Shown here: positions 25,799 to 34,794 of the stretch, one piece after another
Layout of the letters: each line of letters starts with the position of its first letter
Numbering within the stretch: position 1 is the stretch's first letter
Assembly: GCF_007991335.1 (NCBI RefSeq)
Contig: NZ_BJYD01000012.1
Coordinates: 124,001-188,000, forward strand
Origin: Halobacillus faecis
GTDB taxonomy: Bacteria; Bacillota; Bacilli; Bacillales; Halobacillaceae
DNA length: 64,000 bases
Direction of reading: 5' to 3'
Made by a program: the position numbers and the translations under genes
Notes under the pieces: generated by a model
What the model was told of the DNA's origin: nothing
Database searches by the model: none
What the model saw: only the letters and a program-made list of their open reading frames with translations

Positions 25799-26710
25799 AT
25801 GTTTAATTGGTTTAAGAAAAAAAGGAAGGGATCGATGACCATCATCATCACAGTATTGTCTCTTACCATTATTGGGGCTTGTACTGTAGGAACTGACGAA
25901 GCGGAAGCGAAAAGTTGGGAGAGTGAGATGAATCAGACGAAGGACTTGAAGTTCTCCCCAGAGGCGACCGTACGCCTGTATATTCAATTGTGCAAAGAGG
26001 AGAAGGAATGGATTCCTTTTTCAGATGCTTTAGAAAAGATTGATGCTTTAAGTAAAGTGGAAGCGATGGATCTTTACTTGGAAAGCTACTACAAAAAAGT
26101 GAATCCGAGAGATATTCGTGATATCGTCAATGGCGTATATGGCATTGACCTTGAGGCAGTGTCTGAACTTGGCGCCGGCAAGCAGACAAGCACCTATCCT
26201 GATGAAGTGCTTGGCATGGTGAGACAAGCACTTGATGAAGAGGTCAGTGATGAGGCCATCTCCAAAATGGAAAAAGTAGAAGTGATGGACTTATATTGGG
26301 AGGCCTTCGATGGAGAAATGTCTGGCGATGACATCCGGAAGATGATTAACGCCATCTTTGGCATCAATTTAGCAGGCATATCCGGGCTTGAAGGCACAGG
26401 AGTTGCGCTTTTCTCAAAAGAACAGTGGATTTCCCATTATAAGAATGATTTGTTTGTTGTCCATACAGGAGCGGATGATGTAGACGTGTGGGTTTATCCG
26501 ACGGATCACTTCAAGAAGCAGACGGGTTTGGAAGGGAACCCTCGTGAATTGGAAGTAGCCCTGTCCGCTTTGGGTTTTGAATATAGTGAAGAGAAAGAAG
26601 CGCTCTACTATGCTAATCCTACAGGGGAGTCTGTGCCTGACAACTTCAAAGGGCAGACACTTGGGACGATCATCGGTGTCATCAAGGAAAATTATGAGGG
26701 TTTGAATTAA
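25799..26710 (+). CDS. Lipoprotein with two internal repeats, function unknown
   Basis: A 303-residue protein; I start at the ATG at 25799 behind GGAGGG, although the frame is open 31 codons earlier. A basic N-terminus (FKKKRKG), a hydrophobic core and a lipobox-like IGAC predict a lipoprotein. The mature part has two diverged copies of one module: EAMDLYLESYYKKVNPRDIR then YGIDLEAVSELG, and EVMDLYWEAFDGEMSGDDIR then FGINLAGISGLEG. The final 90 residues are unrelated to the repeats. I recognise no named family. Monocistronic with a strong terminator. Confidence 0.75.
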   Translation: MFNWFKKKRKGSMTIIITVLSLTIIGACTVGTDEAEAKSWESEMNQTKDLKFSPEATVRLYIQLCKEEKEWIPFSDALEKIDALSKVEAMDLYLESYYKKVNPRDIRDIVNGVYGIDLEAVSELGAGKQTSTYPDEVLGMVRQALDEEVSDEAISKMEKVEVMDLYWEAFDGEMSGDDIRKMINAIFGINLAGISGLEGTGVALFSKEQWISHYKNDLFVVHTGADDVDVWVYPTDHFKKQTGLEGNPRELEVALSALGFEYSEEKEALYYANPTGESVPDNFKGQTLGTIIGVIKENYEGLN

Positions 26711-26713
26711 ATC

Positions 26714-26749
26714 CAAAAACTCTGCGTCCGTCGGCGCAGAGTTTTTTCG
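26714..26749 (+). terminator. Terminator of the repeat lipoprotein gene
   Basis: AAAACTCTGCG and CGCAGAGTTTT around TCCGTCGG, followed by TTCG. Confidence 0.92.
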
Positions 26750-26847
26750 TCCATGCCACTGATGTTCTAATGTTTAGGGAAATGAAATTCCAGGAACCTC
26801 TATTTGTAGAGTGACCTTTCATAAATCCCTATCAGTAAAAAAAGACA

Positions 26848-26900
26848 GTGCTTGCTTATGCTCTCACAGAGCATAAGCAAGCACCTTTTTATTTTTTTAG
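26848..26900 (-). terminator. Long hairpin terminator of the Nudix gene
   Basis: GTGCTTGCTTATGCT and AGCATAAGCAAGCAC form a 15-bp perfect stem; the minus-strand continuation is TTTTTTT-rich after the stem. Confidence 0.88.
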
Positions 26901-27509
26901 GATATCCACAAAATGGGAAACGATTCTTGCTGTCATTCCCCAGATCACTTTATCGCCGTATATATAAAAGTATTCCTCAAGTTGACGCGTCCGCCAGTTG
27001 TATTCTTCCCCACCCGGAATCAGATCGAAGGGGAAATTTGCTTCCGGCTGGGCTTCGAAGTGGACGTAATGGATGCGCGGTCCATTTTCCATAAAGAAGG
27101 AAAGTGGCACCGTAAACACCTCGCGGACCTCATCGGGATTACGCACAAGTTCATCTTCGGTCACATCTAAATACCCTGCAAACGTGTAAACGATCATGCC
27201 GAAAGGAGAAATCAGGTAGTCGAGCGGATGGACTTCTGTAAATTGTCCTGACTTGACGCCTAATTCTTCTTCGGTCTCCCGGATGGCGGCTTGTTTTGCA
27301 GAAGGATCTTCAGGATCAATTTTCCCACCTGGAAAACAAATTTCACCCGGTTGTCTTCTCAGCTGATGCGAGCGCACTTCAAAAACGACATGAAGCTCAT
27401 TGTTTTTCTCGATGATCGGTAAAAGGACAGCGAACTTACGGAACTGTTCGTGTCCGAGAACAGAGGGGGTGTGTTTTTTCACTGTCTCAAAAATGGTTTT
27501 AGCGTCCAT
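26889..27509 (-). CDS. Nudix hydrolase, CoA pyrophosphatase type
   Basis: A 206-residue Nudix enzyme predicted to cleave the pyrophosphate of coenzyme A or related compounds. The Nudix box reads GG-KIDPEDPSAKQAAIRETEEELG, preceded by LRRQPGEICFPGG, the stretch characteristic of the NudL/PCD1 CoA-diphosphatase group. I start at ATG 27509 (MDAKTIF) after GAGGTG; an in-frame GTG at 27518 overlaps that site. Single gene, ending in a long hairpin. Confidence 0.88.
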   Translation of the reverse strand: MDAKTIFETVKKHTPSVLGHEQFRKFAVLLPIIEKNNELHVVFEVRSHQLRRQPGEICFPGGKIDPEDPSAKQAAIRETEEELGVKSGQFTEVHPLDYLISPFGMIVYTFAGYLDVTEDELVRNPDEVREVFTVPLSFFMENGPRIHYVHFEAQPEANFPFDLIPGGEEYNWRTRQLEEYFYIYGDKVIWGMTARIVSHFVDILKK

Positions 27510-27554
27510 AGTTTTCACCTCGTCCTTTTACTATACCAGAACATTCTTCGGAAT

Positions 27555-27590
27555 AGAAAAGAGGCACTCATCAGAGTGCCTCTTTCATAA
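27555..27590 (-). terminator. Terminator at the end of the permease remnant
   Basis: AAAGAGGCACTC-ATCA-GAGTGCCTCTTT, a perfect 12-bp stem with T-rich flank. Confidence 0.88.
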
Positions 27591-27972
27591 TTTTTTTGTA
27601 ATAAAGAACAGACAGTAGTCCGAAAATCGAATAGAAAGCGGCGTAGAGACCCATGACGATCAGCATCGGTGTCCATAGTTCGGTTCCGAAAAAGAACCAG
27701 CCCGACTTGACGGCGAAGTAGCTGTGCAGGAGACCGATCAGTAATGGAATGCCGAAATTGAGCAACTGCTTTCCTTGAATCCCTCGCAGGAGGTCGCCGC
27801 GGGTGAAACCGAGTTTTCTAAGAATCGTATAGCTCCCTTTTTCGTCTTCACCTTCGTCCATCTGCTTGAAATAGAGCACGCAGCCGGAGGTAATCAGGAA
27901 GTTGAGACCGAGGAAGCCGACGATGAACATGACAAGCTCCATGTTTTTTTTGGTGACATCGCACTGTGCCAC
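27571..27972 (-). pseudogene. C-terminal remnant of a BceB/FtsX-type ABC permease
   Basis: About 130 codons encode three hydrophobic segments and ILRKLGFTRGDLLRGIQGKQ, the pattern seen at the C-terminus of BceB-type bacitracin/antimicrobial-peptide transporter permeases of about 640 residues. Nothing of the remaining 500 residues is present: the frame meets a TGA near 27990 and the ilvE gene begins 140 bp on. No ribosome binding site fits the first codon (GTG). No BceA ATPase lies nearby. I read it as a decayed fragment that kept its terminator. The alternative of a short functional membrane protein is less likely. Confidence 0.6.
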
Positions 27973-28114
27973 TGGGACCCATTGTCTCTTCCTTCATCCA
28001 GTACTGTAGTAAAAATATTTTGACCATTCCGTCAAATCCTCTTTAAAAAAGATGAGGATGGGCGTACAATGGATACTAATATTCAAAGACCACCATAGAA
28101 AAGGAGTCATGAAA

Positions 28115-29176
28115 ATGTCATTGAACATCGTCGAAGCAACCCATAAAAAAGCTAAACCAGAAAGTGAAAAGATTCCTTTTGGACGCACCTTCACAGATCA
28201 TATGTTAGTGATGGACTATGAAGAAAATAAAGGCTGGCACGAACCACGGATCGTTCCATATGAACCGCTGACGCTCGATCCGGCTGCGATGATTTTTCAT
28301 TATGGACAAACCGTTTTTGAAGGATTGAAAGCATATCGCACGGATGATGGACGCGTGCTTCTTTTCCGCCCCGAGAAAAACTTTGAGCGACTGAACTTGT
28401 CGAGTGACCGTTTGAGCATTCCTCCGGTCGATGAACGAGAAGTGCTCGGTTACTTGAAAGAGTTGGTCCAACTCGAAAAAAACTGGGTGCCTTCTTATGA
28501 AGGAACGTCGCTTTACATACGACCATTTATTATTGCGACAGAACCGAGCCTTGCGGTGGCTCCGTCCAAATCATATAAACTGATGATTATCTTATCACCA
28601 GTTGGTCCCTATTTTTCAGGCGGCGTCAAACCGGTAACCATAAACGTAGAAGACAAATTCACCCGCGCTGTCAAAGGTGGAACAGGCATGGCGAAAACCG
28701 CCGGCAACTACTCTTCTGGTTATCAGGCACAAGCGAAAGCCGTAGAAGAAGGGAACAACGATGTCCTATGGCTCGATGGCGTAGAGAAACGCTACATTGA
28801 AGAAGTCGGAAGCATGAATATCTTTTTCAAAATCAATGGAGAAATCGTGACTCCAGCCTTGAGTGGAAGCATCCTGCAGGGGATTACGCGTACATCAATC
28901 CTTGAGCTTCTACGTAAATGGGAGATTCCTGTGTCTGAGCGCCGTATTTCAATTGATGAACTGTACCAGGCCTATGAAGACGGCAAGCTCGAAGAAGCCT
29001 TCGGAACAGGCACCGCAGCCGTCATTTCGCCCGTTGGTGAATTTAACTGGCTCGGCAAGAAGATGGTCATCAATGACCACGAAATCGGCGCCCTGTCCCA
29101 AGAGCTTTATGATACGATCACAGGAATTCAGCGGGGAAGAAAAGAAGACAGTTATGGTTGGACAGTGGAAGTATAA
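28115..29176 (+). CDS. ilvE: Branched-chain amino acid aminotransferase
   Basis: A 353-residue fold-type IV PLP enzyme that transfers the amino group between glutamate and the 2-oxo acids of leucine, isoleucine and valine. Family marks are FHYGQTVFEGLKAYR, the substrate-binding SLYIRPF, the PLP Lys in GMAKTAGNYSSGY and the LSGSILQGITRTSI block near residue 255, as in class II BCATs (YwaA/YbgE type). Of two in-frame ATGs two codons apart, the second (28115) is 8 nt from AAGGAG and is preferred. Monocistronic; no T-box leader is visible in the short upstream region. Confidence 0.95.
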   Translation: MSLNIVEATHKKAKPESEKIPFGRTFTDHMLVMDYEENKGWHEPRIVPYEPLTLDPAAMIFHYGQTVFEGLKAYRTDDGRVLLFRPEKNFERLNLSSDRLSIPPVDEREVLGYLKELVQLEKNWVPSYEGTSLYIRPFIIATEPSLAVAPSKSYKLMIILSPVGPYFSGGVKPVTINVEDKFTRAVKGGTGMAKTAGNYSSGYQAQAKAVEEGNNDVLWLDGVEKRYIEEVGSMNIFFKINGEIVTPALSGSILQGITRTSILELLRKWEIPVSERRISIDELYQAYEDGKLEEAFGTGTAAVISPVGEFNWLGKKMVINDHEIGALSQELYDTITGIQRGRKEDSYGWTVEV

Positions 29177-29179
29177 AAG

Positions 29180-29215
29180 GAAAGCCTCAGGTGTTAGTGC
29201 CTGAGGTTTTTTTAA
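29180..29215. terminator. Bidirectional terminator of ilvE and the small membrane gene
   Basis: AGCCTCAGG and CCTGAGG(T) flank TGTTAGTG, followed by T7 on the plus strand and a T-rich run on the minus strand. Confidence 0.9.
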
Positions 29216-29397
29216 TGTTTATTCGTTTCCTGAATCAAGCAATTCATCAGGAACATCAGGACAAAGTAAAGGAAAAAAACGATCGCAAGACTCACAAACC
29301 AATCAAAACTCTTATTCAGCAAAGGACTAATGGTGATGATGACGAGAAGAAAAATAAACCGGGCGATGTCTTTTTTCTTTTTCCATTGCGTGGACAT
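29212..29397 (-). CDS. Small two-helix membrane protein, function unknown
   Basis: A 61-residue protein with a basic start (MSTQWKKKKDIAR) and two hydrophobic helices at about 13-28 and 32-54. AAGGAGGG lies 6 nt upstream of the ATG, which argues that it is translated. It ends inside the shared terminator with ilvE. I recognise no family. Confidence 0.65.
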   Translation of the reverse strand: MSTQWKKKKDIARFIFLLVIITISPLLNKSFDWFVSLAIVFFLYFVLMFLMNCLIQETNKH

Positions 29398-29514
29398 CGT
29401 ATCCCTCCTTTTCTTCCTTCTAACCGAAGATCGCTATCCTTAACCCTTTAAATCTAAAGGGGTTGAGACAATCAAAAGAGAATAAAAATAGAAACACCCA
29501 TATGAAATTGTTCA

Positions 29515-29548
29515 TAAGAAAAACCGCCCATGCCGGGCGGTTTTTCTT
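29515..29548 (-). terminator. Terminator of dapA
   Basis: AAGAAAAACCGCCC and GGGCGGTTTTTCTT around ATGCC; works on the minus strand with a T-rich tail. Confidence 0.92.
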
Positions 29549-30443
29549 ATGAAGCTTTGACCGCTTCTTTCAGTTGTACTTTTTCAAGTTCGCCGAGTAC
29601 CTGCTTTTCTTCTTCTTCTGAAAGGGGCAGGAGGGGAAGACGAACCCCACCGACCTCCACACCTTTAGCATTCAGAGCCGCTTTAACTGGGGACGGGCTT
29701 GGTGCAGAGAAGATGGCATGCATGACAGGAACAAGTTTTTGATGAAGACGGGCGGCATAAGCAAAATCGCCTTCACGGAAACTTTGGATCATCTGCTGCA
29801 TCTCATTTCCAATGACATGGGAGGAGACGGAGACGATTCCTGTACCTCCAATAGATACGAATGGAAGCGTGTTGGAGTCCTCACCACTGTAAACAGAAAA
29901 ATCATCGGACGTTTCACGGATGATTTCCGTCGCCGCATCGAGATCGCCGCTTGCTTCCTTGATTGAAACGATATTATTGATTTGAGACAAACGGATGACG
30001 GTTTCAGGATCCAAGTTGATGACGCTTCTGCCCGGAATGTTGTAAAGCATCACGGGAAGCGATGTAGATTTGGCAATCGTAGAGAAGTGCTGGTAAAGGC
30101 CTTCTTGAGTTGGTTTATTGTAATAAGGAGTCACGAGCATGACAGCGTCCACACCAGCTTCCTCCGCTTTTTTAGTCAAGCTAATGGACGCTCTTGTGTT
30201 GTTGGAACCGGTACCCGCAATGACAGGAACTCTTTTGTCAACAACTTCGACAACGAACTTGTAAAGTCTCACTTTCTCTTCTGTCGTCAATGTCGGTGAT
30301 TCACCTGTTGTTCCTGCAATGACCAGGCCATCCGATCCGTTTTCGATCAAGTGGTTGACTAACGCTCGTGTTGCATCAAAGTCAATGTTCTCTTCGCGGT
30401 CAAAAGGGGTCACCATCGCTGTTAATACTTGGCCGAAATTCAT
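29547..30443 (-). CDS. dapA: 4-Hydroxy-tetrahydrodipicolinate synthase
   Basis: A 298-residue class I aldolase that condenses pyruvate with aspartate semialdehyde, the first committed step to lysine and diaminopimelate. The Schiff-base Lys162 is in SIKEASGD, the catalytic Tyr134 in YNIPGR, and GTTGESPTL (near 45-53) binds the pyruvate carboxylate. AAAGGTG precedes the ATG. A lysine riboswitch and terminator lie in the 5' leader, so lysine should shut off expression. Bacilli often carry more than one dapA copy; this one stands alone. Confidence 0.96.
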   Translation of the reverse strand: MNFGQVLTAMVTPFDREENIDFDATRALVNHLIENGSDGLVIAGTTGESPTLTTEEKVRLYKFVVEVVDKRVPVIAGTGSNNTRASISLTKKAEEAGVDAVMLVTPYYNKPTQEGLYQHFSTIAKSTSLPVMLYNIPGRSVINLDPETVIRLSQINNIVSIKEASGDLDAATEIIRETSDDFSVYSGEDSNTLPFVSIGGTGIVSVSSHVIGNEMQQMIQSFREGDFAYAARLHQKLVPVMHAIFSAPSPSPVKAALNAKGVEVGGVRLPLLPLSEEEEKQVLGELEKVQLKEAVKAS

Positions 30444-30505
30444 AACCTCACACCTTTGCTTAGAATTTAGAATACATCCGAGGTAGTGAGGGCCATACGG
30501 CAGTC

Positions 30506-30547
30506 AAAATAAAAACGGCAACAACGAGGGCGTCGCTGCTGCCGTAG
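30506..30547 (-). terminator. Expression-platform terminator of the lysine riboswitch
   Basis: On the minus strand CGGCAGCAGCGACG pairs with CGTTGTTGCCG, followed by TTTTTATTTT. It lies between the aptamer and dapA, where premature termination would occur. Confidence 0.88.
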
Positions 30548-30569
30548 AAACTTTTAACCGTTCCTGCGT

Positions 30570-30741
30570 AAGATAGCCCTCCATATAGTTTCCTATATGA
30601 CAGTCCTGTACTTCTTCAGCAGCAGAACCAGCATCAGGGAGATGAGATCCCTTTCGCTTCGGCAAATTCCCCTTTCCACCTGCATCTCAGGAGCTCATTC
30701 TCCTCCGACAAGTGTACTCATGTCATTGCACCTCTATCCTT
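30570..30741 (-). ncRNA. Lysine riboswitch (L box) upstream of dapA
   Basis: Read on the minus strand, the region opens GGATAGAGGTGC, and closes GAGGGCTATCTT so that GATAG/CTATC form the P1 stem. Within it are GGAAAGGGG, GCCGAAG and GACTGTCA, the conserved core blocks of the lysine aptamer, and hairpins ATATAGGAAACTATAT and GGGATCTCATCTCCC. Lysine binding would favour the terminator at 30506-30547 and stop dapA transcription. The class call rests on these motifs plus the dapA context. Confidence 0.93.
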
Positions 30742-30764
30742 ACTTCAAAATCATTTGAAATAAG

Positions 30765-30793
30765 AAAATATTTAGTTAGTTAAAGATTATCAA
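30765..30793 (-). promoter_or_regulatory. Promoter of the dapA leader
   Basis: Minus strand TTGATA (30788-30793), 17-nt spacer and TATTTT (30765-30770), placing the start shortly before the aptamer. Confidence 0.6.
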
Positions 30794-31021
30794 AAAAGTC
30801 TCCGTCTTACAAGTGGGAAGACAAGGGAACAAGCGATTCGACAATATCTCTCAGATTCTTATCTTAAGCAATCTGGAAGTTTTACACCAAGGGTAGCTTT
30901 TAAGGGAAGGTTGTAGAAATCGGTCTCGGGGCGGATGGAGAATCATTCTGTGGCACATCGTTGAGGTCCCCGGCCTTTTATACAATAGAATTAACCAATA
31001 ACAAACGAAGGTGTGATTCGA

Positions 31022-32281
31022 ATGGCTGTCAATGAAATGGCGTTGCAACACTCAGAAACGGAAACGAAAGAGATTCCCTCCATATTTAAGAATCGAAACT
31101 TTTTGCTGCTTTGGGGAGCGGCACTTTTATCAAGTTTTGGTATTTCTTTTTTCCTTTTTTCACAAAGCTGGTATGTCGTTAATGTCTTAGGTTTAGAGGC
31201 TTCTCTTGGGATGCTGTATATCGCCGTAAGTATACCGAGGGTGCTATTCATGATTATCAGTGGAACGGTTGCAGATCGCTTCGATAAAGCGAAAATCATG
31301 TTTTTGTCTGATTTCATCCGTGGGCTACTCCTGATCGGTCTTGTCGTTTGGTTTATGTTTGGTGGGATTACGTTATGGACATTTGTGACGTTCGCCTTTT
31401 TCTTTGGCATTTTGGATGCTTTTTTCTGGGCAGCAGAAAGTGCCATTATTCCTTCCATCATTCATAAAGATCATCTGACCAGAGGGAATTCGATGATTCA
31501 GATGACCAACCAGACCTCGTTCATACTCGCTCCTATGCTTGCCGGAGTCATCATTGCCTTTGGAAACTATGAAATTGTGTTTGCCACCACCGCGGTTATG
31601 CTCATTGTGGCAAGTGCTTTGATTTTCTTTATGCGTGTACCCAAAGTGAAAGAAGAATCCGAGGAACAGAAAAGGTTTTGGGTTGATTTTAAGGAAGGAC
31701 TGCTTTACGTGAAGAACTCGCGTGTCATTTCCCTTGTCGTTTTGACGACAATTTTTATGAACCTCTTTTTGGTTGGACCTTTAACGATGGGCCTCCCGTT
31801 ATTTGTGAAGACCATTTTAGAAGGAACAGCCATGGATTTTAGCTTTCTTGAAGCTGGTTTGGCTGTGGGGATGCTGTTTGGTTCTATAGTGGTTGGTGTG
31901 TTGAATGTGAAAAAGAACCGCGGAAAAATTGGTATTCTGGCATTAGTCATTGCAGGAATGGCTTTTACAGGGCTCAGCTTCACAACAGAACTGTGGATGA
32001 GCATTTTATGCCTTGGCATCTTCGGGTTTGCCTTATCGGGTTCCAACATTCCATTCATTGCCGCTATTCAAAGTTTAATTGAAGAGAAGATGCTGGGAAG
32101 GGTAATGGGACTCATATCGCTCGCTTCCATGGGACTGATCCCTGTCAGCTATGCCCTAACTTCAGGAGTTTTAGCTTTCGGCGTATCCATCCATCACATC
32201 ATGGCTGTTGGTGCCATACTAGTGACATTGTATTCTATGTTTATTTTCTTCAGGTTTAGAGAGCTGAGAGAAATCGAGTAA
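31022..32281 (+). CDS. MFS transporter
   Basis: A 419-residue, 12-helix major facilitator of the macrolide-efflux/MFS-3 type; the helix 2-3 loop carries [17 protein letters not shown] 31022 fits AAGGTGTGA better than the in-frame GTG three codons earlier. The sequence is diverged from the other MFS pump at 2806 but of the same broad branch ([38 protein letters not shown]). No regulator adjoins it, so substrate and control are unknown. Only 134 bp separate it from the next, chemoreceptor, ORF. Confidence 0.87.
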   Translation: MAVNEMALQHSETETKEIPSIFKNRNFLLLWGAALLSSFGISFFLFSQSWYVVNVLGLEASLGMLYIAVSIPRVLFMIISGTVADRFDKAKIMFLSDFIRGLLLIGLVVWFMFGGITLWTFVTFAFFFGILDAFFWAAESAIIPSIIHKDHLTRGNSMIQMTNQTSFILAPMLAGVIIAFGNYEIVFATTAVMLIVASALIFFMRVPKVKEESEEQKRFWVDFKEGLLYVKNSRVISLVVLTTIFMNLFLVGPLTMGLPLFVKTILEGTAMDFSFLEAGLAVGMLFGSIVVGVLNVKKNRGKIGILALVIAGMAFTGLSFTTELWMSILCLGIFGFALSGSNIPFIAAIQSLIEEKMLGRVMGLISLASMGLIPVSYALTSGVLAFGVSIHHIMAVGAILVTLYSMFIFFRFRELREIE

Positions 32282-32414
32282 AAAAATTAGGAGTATCGAA
32301 AGGATAGACTTCAGGGAACGCATCCTATTTCCGATAAAAGAAGAAAGGAAAAATACGGTAGAAGAGCGTTCTCATGAAAAGTCTAAAAAAAGGATTCTCA
32401 TTTCTTTTTCAGTA

Positions 32415-34052
32415 GTGATTATGTTGACGGTTATATTAAGCGGCTTCAATTTTTTTGCTACAAAATATACGAATGATCGTACAAAGGATATGGTGGATCA
32501 CCAACTCCCTTTGCTTATTGCTGATGAAAAACTAGCTTTGAACCTTTCTCAGCGAATCGCACTGACAAGAGCTTACGTACTTTTTGAAGATGAAAGTTAC
32601 CGGGAGCAGTTTAATGAATATACACGAGAAAGCGTAGAGATTCAGGATAAGCTTCTGAGTATGTCCAATTCCGAAGAAGCAGCGCGTCTGGTGGAAGAAA
32701 GCAATCAATGGGGACAGATGGTTCAAAATGAAGTCTTTAACCGTTTTGACAATGGCAACGTGGAAGCAGCCCTTCAAGCAATGAGGGAGGAAGTTACCCC
32801 TCTTGGTCAAGGAGTTATGGAAGGGTTTGAAAACATGGCTTTGCAACGTGAACAAATGATGGAGGAAGAAGGACAAAACATCCTGCAAGCTGGTCATACA
32901 ATGATGGTGATCGGCAGCATCATATCCGTCGTATCCATCGTCATAGGAATTATTTTTGCGCTGGTCATCGCGAATCGCATTACAAATCCGATAAAAAAAG
33001 TAGTGGAGCGGATGAAACAGATTTCAGAAGGAGACGTCAGTAGAGGGCCGGTTCATGTGAAATCAAAGGACGAAATCGGCCAGCTGGCCGATGCGACGAA
33101 CGACATGCAGCGTTCTCTGAATGAAGTCATCCAGTGCGTTTCTTTCACTTCAAACAGAGTTTCCGGGCAAAGTGAAGCCTTGACTCAGTCAGCGTATGAA
33201 GTGAGAGAAGGGAGTGATCAAATTGCCTCAACGATGCAAGAGTTATCTTCAGGGGCAGAATCACAGGCGGATGGAGCTACCCATCTTTCTGATCAAATGC
33301 GCACGTTTGGTGAAAAAATTCAGGAAGCGAATGCCAATGGCGAGTCGATTTCAGGAACATCGACTGAGGTCCTTGCTATGACGGATAGAGGACGGGTATC
33401 CATGCAGCTTGCTGTTGCACAAATGCGTGCCATTGACAGGATTGTTAAGGAATCCACTGAAAAAGTAAAAGGATTGGATCTTCAATCAAAAGAAATTTCC
33501 AAACTTGTCCGAGTCATTGAAGACATTGCCGATCAGACGAACCTGTTATCTTTAAATGCAGCCATTGAAGCAGCCCGGGCTGGAGAGCATGGCAAAGGGT
33601 TCGCTGTCGTTGCAGATGAAGTAAGGAAGCTTGCTGAACAGGTTACGAATTCTGTTGGTGATATTACTGAGATCGTAGAAGGTATTCAAAAAGAAACTGG
33701 AAATGTCGTTACTTCTCTGGAAGCAGGCAACAGTGAAGTCGACCAAGGTTCAAAACAGATGGAAGAGACAAGAGCTACTTTTGATGAGATTAAGGACTCT
33801 GTTTCAGAAATGGTCGCCAAAATTCAAACCATTTCTGCACACTTGAAAGAAATTGCTGAGAACAGCATGCAGATGAACCACTCCATCGAGGAAATTGCTT
33901 CCATTACAGAAGAGTCTGCCGCAGGTGTCGAACAGGCCGCTGCCTCCGCCCAACAGTCGAATAGTTCTATGGAAGAAGTGTCACAAACGGCTGAAGACTT
34001 ATCGAACCTTGCTGAGCAATTAAACGAACAAGTCCGCCGCTTCAAGCTATAA
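32415..34052 (+). CDS. Methyl-accepting chemotaxis protein, N-terminus probably frameshifted
   Basis: The long frame starts at GTG 32415 (545 residues) without a ribosome binding site and with only half of its first membrane helix. In another frame ATG 32374 reads MKSLKK up to an A7 run (32385-32391) and then stops; one extra A there would join it to this frame, giving [17 protein letters not shown] and a complete helix. After that come a four-helix sensor (about 20-155), a second helix ([20 protein letters not shown]), HAMP, and the signalling tip [20 protein letters not shown]. The protein senses an unknown ligand and signals to CheA. A sigma-D-like TCCGATAA lies at 32330. Confidence 0.85.
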   Translation: MIMLTVILSGFNFFATKYTNDRTKDMVDHQLPLLIADEKLALNLSQRIALTRAYVLFEDESYREQFNEYTRESVEIQDKLLSMSNSEEAARLVEESNQWGQMVQNEVFNRFDNGNVEAALQAMREEVTPLGQGVMEGFENMALQREQMMEEEGQNILQAGHTMMVIGSIISVVSIVIGIIFALVIANRITNPIKKVVERMKQISEGDVSRGPVHVKSKDEIGQLADATNDMQRSLNEVIQCVSFTSNRVSGQSEALTQSAYEVREGSDQIASTMQELSSGAESQADGATHLSDQMRTFGEKIQEANANGESISGTSTEVLAMTDRGRVSMQLAVAQMRAIDRIVKESTEKVKGLDLQSKEISKLVRVIEDIADQTNLLSLNAAIEAARAGEHGKGFAVVADEVRKLAEQVTNSVGDITEIVEGIQKETGNVVTSLEAGNSEVDQGSKQMEETRATFDEIKDSVSEMVAKIQTISAHLKEIAENSMQMNHSIEEIASITEESAAGVEQAAASAQQSNSSMEEVSQTAEDLSNLAEQLNEQVRRFKL

Positions 34053-34055
34053 ATA

Positions 34056-34093
34056 CAGAAACCTCGCTCATGAAAAAGGGCGAGGTTTTTTTC
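34056..34093 (+). terminator. Terminator of the chemoreceptor gene
   Basis: AAACCTCGC and GCGAGGTTT around a 13-nt loop, followed by T run. Confidence 0.88.
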
Positions 34094-34183
34094 ACGTGCA
34101 TCTAGGTTTTTAGGGGAACGACAGCCGATGGAAAGCGAGGTGCCCCAAACGCACCTCTTTCTAGTGAGTATTTCTGAGTAGGA

Positions 34184-34792
34184 TTAGCGGGATTTTTTGT
34201 ACCAACCTTTTTCTTTGAATCTAGATATGGCTTCAATGCGGTTGGTGACTTCTAATTTTTCTAAAATGACAGAAACATAGTTACGAACCGTCCCAGGAGT
34301 GATGAATAGCTCTTGAGAGATGTCTTTGGTATTTTTCCCATCGGCCATCAGTTGAATTACCTCACGCTCTCGTTCAGTTAAAGGGTTTTGCTGTGTGAAT
34401 GCCAGGTCGACGAGTTCTGGGTCAAAGATCCGCTGTCCGTTGGTAATTTTCCGAATGGCTGTGGCTAGTTCTTCACTCGGGCTGTCTTTCAATAAATATC
34501 CGCTGACACCAGCCCGGCGGGCGCGGTCGAAGTATCCGGGACGGGCGAACGTTGTCAAAATAATCACCTTGCACGGCTCTTCATATAATTCTTCAGCGGC
34601 ATCCAGGCCATCCTTCACAGGCATCTCTATATCCATGATGCAAACATCTGGTTTCAATTTTTTCACAAGCGCACAAGCTTCTTCACCGTTTTGAGCCTGG
34701 CCTACAACCTCCATGCCGTCCTCTAAATCGAGAAGAGCTCCAAGCGCGCCTAAAAGCATGCGCTGGTCTTCGGCAATAACGATCCGAATCAT
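34184..34792 (-). CDS. desR: Response regulator DesR (NarL/LuxR family)
   Basis: A 202-residue two-component regulator. The receiver domain has acidic Glu8-Asp9, phospho-acceptor Asp54 in CIMDIEMP and the conserved Lys near 102 (LLKDSPS). The C-terminal LuxR-type helix-turn-helix reads LTEREREVIQLMADG and ITPGTVRNYVSVILEKL. It overlaps nothing but starts 2 bp after desK, so the two are cotranscribed. In B. subtilis phosphorylated DesR activates the desaturase gene des at low temperature; des is the next upstream gene here, which fixes the name. Confidence 0.93.
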   Translation of the reverse strand: MIRIVIAEDQRMLLGALGALLDLEDGMEVVGQAQNGEEACALVKKLKPDVCIMDIEMPVKDGLDAAEELYEEPCKVIILTTFARPGYFDRARRAGVSGYLLKDSPSEELATAIRKITNGQRIFDPELVDLAFTQQNPLTEREREVIQLMADGKNTKDISQELFITPGTVRNYVSVILEKLEVTNRIEAISRFKEKGWYKKSR

Positions 34793-34794
34793 AT

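Noticed and set aside
26848-26900. Small RNA or CRISPR-like hairpin
   Set aside because: A single long hairpin with T tail next to the Nudix stop codon is best explained as a terminator.
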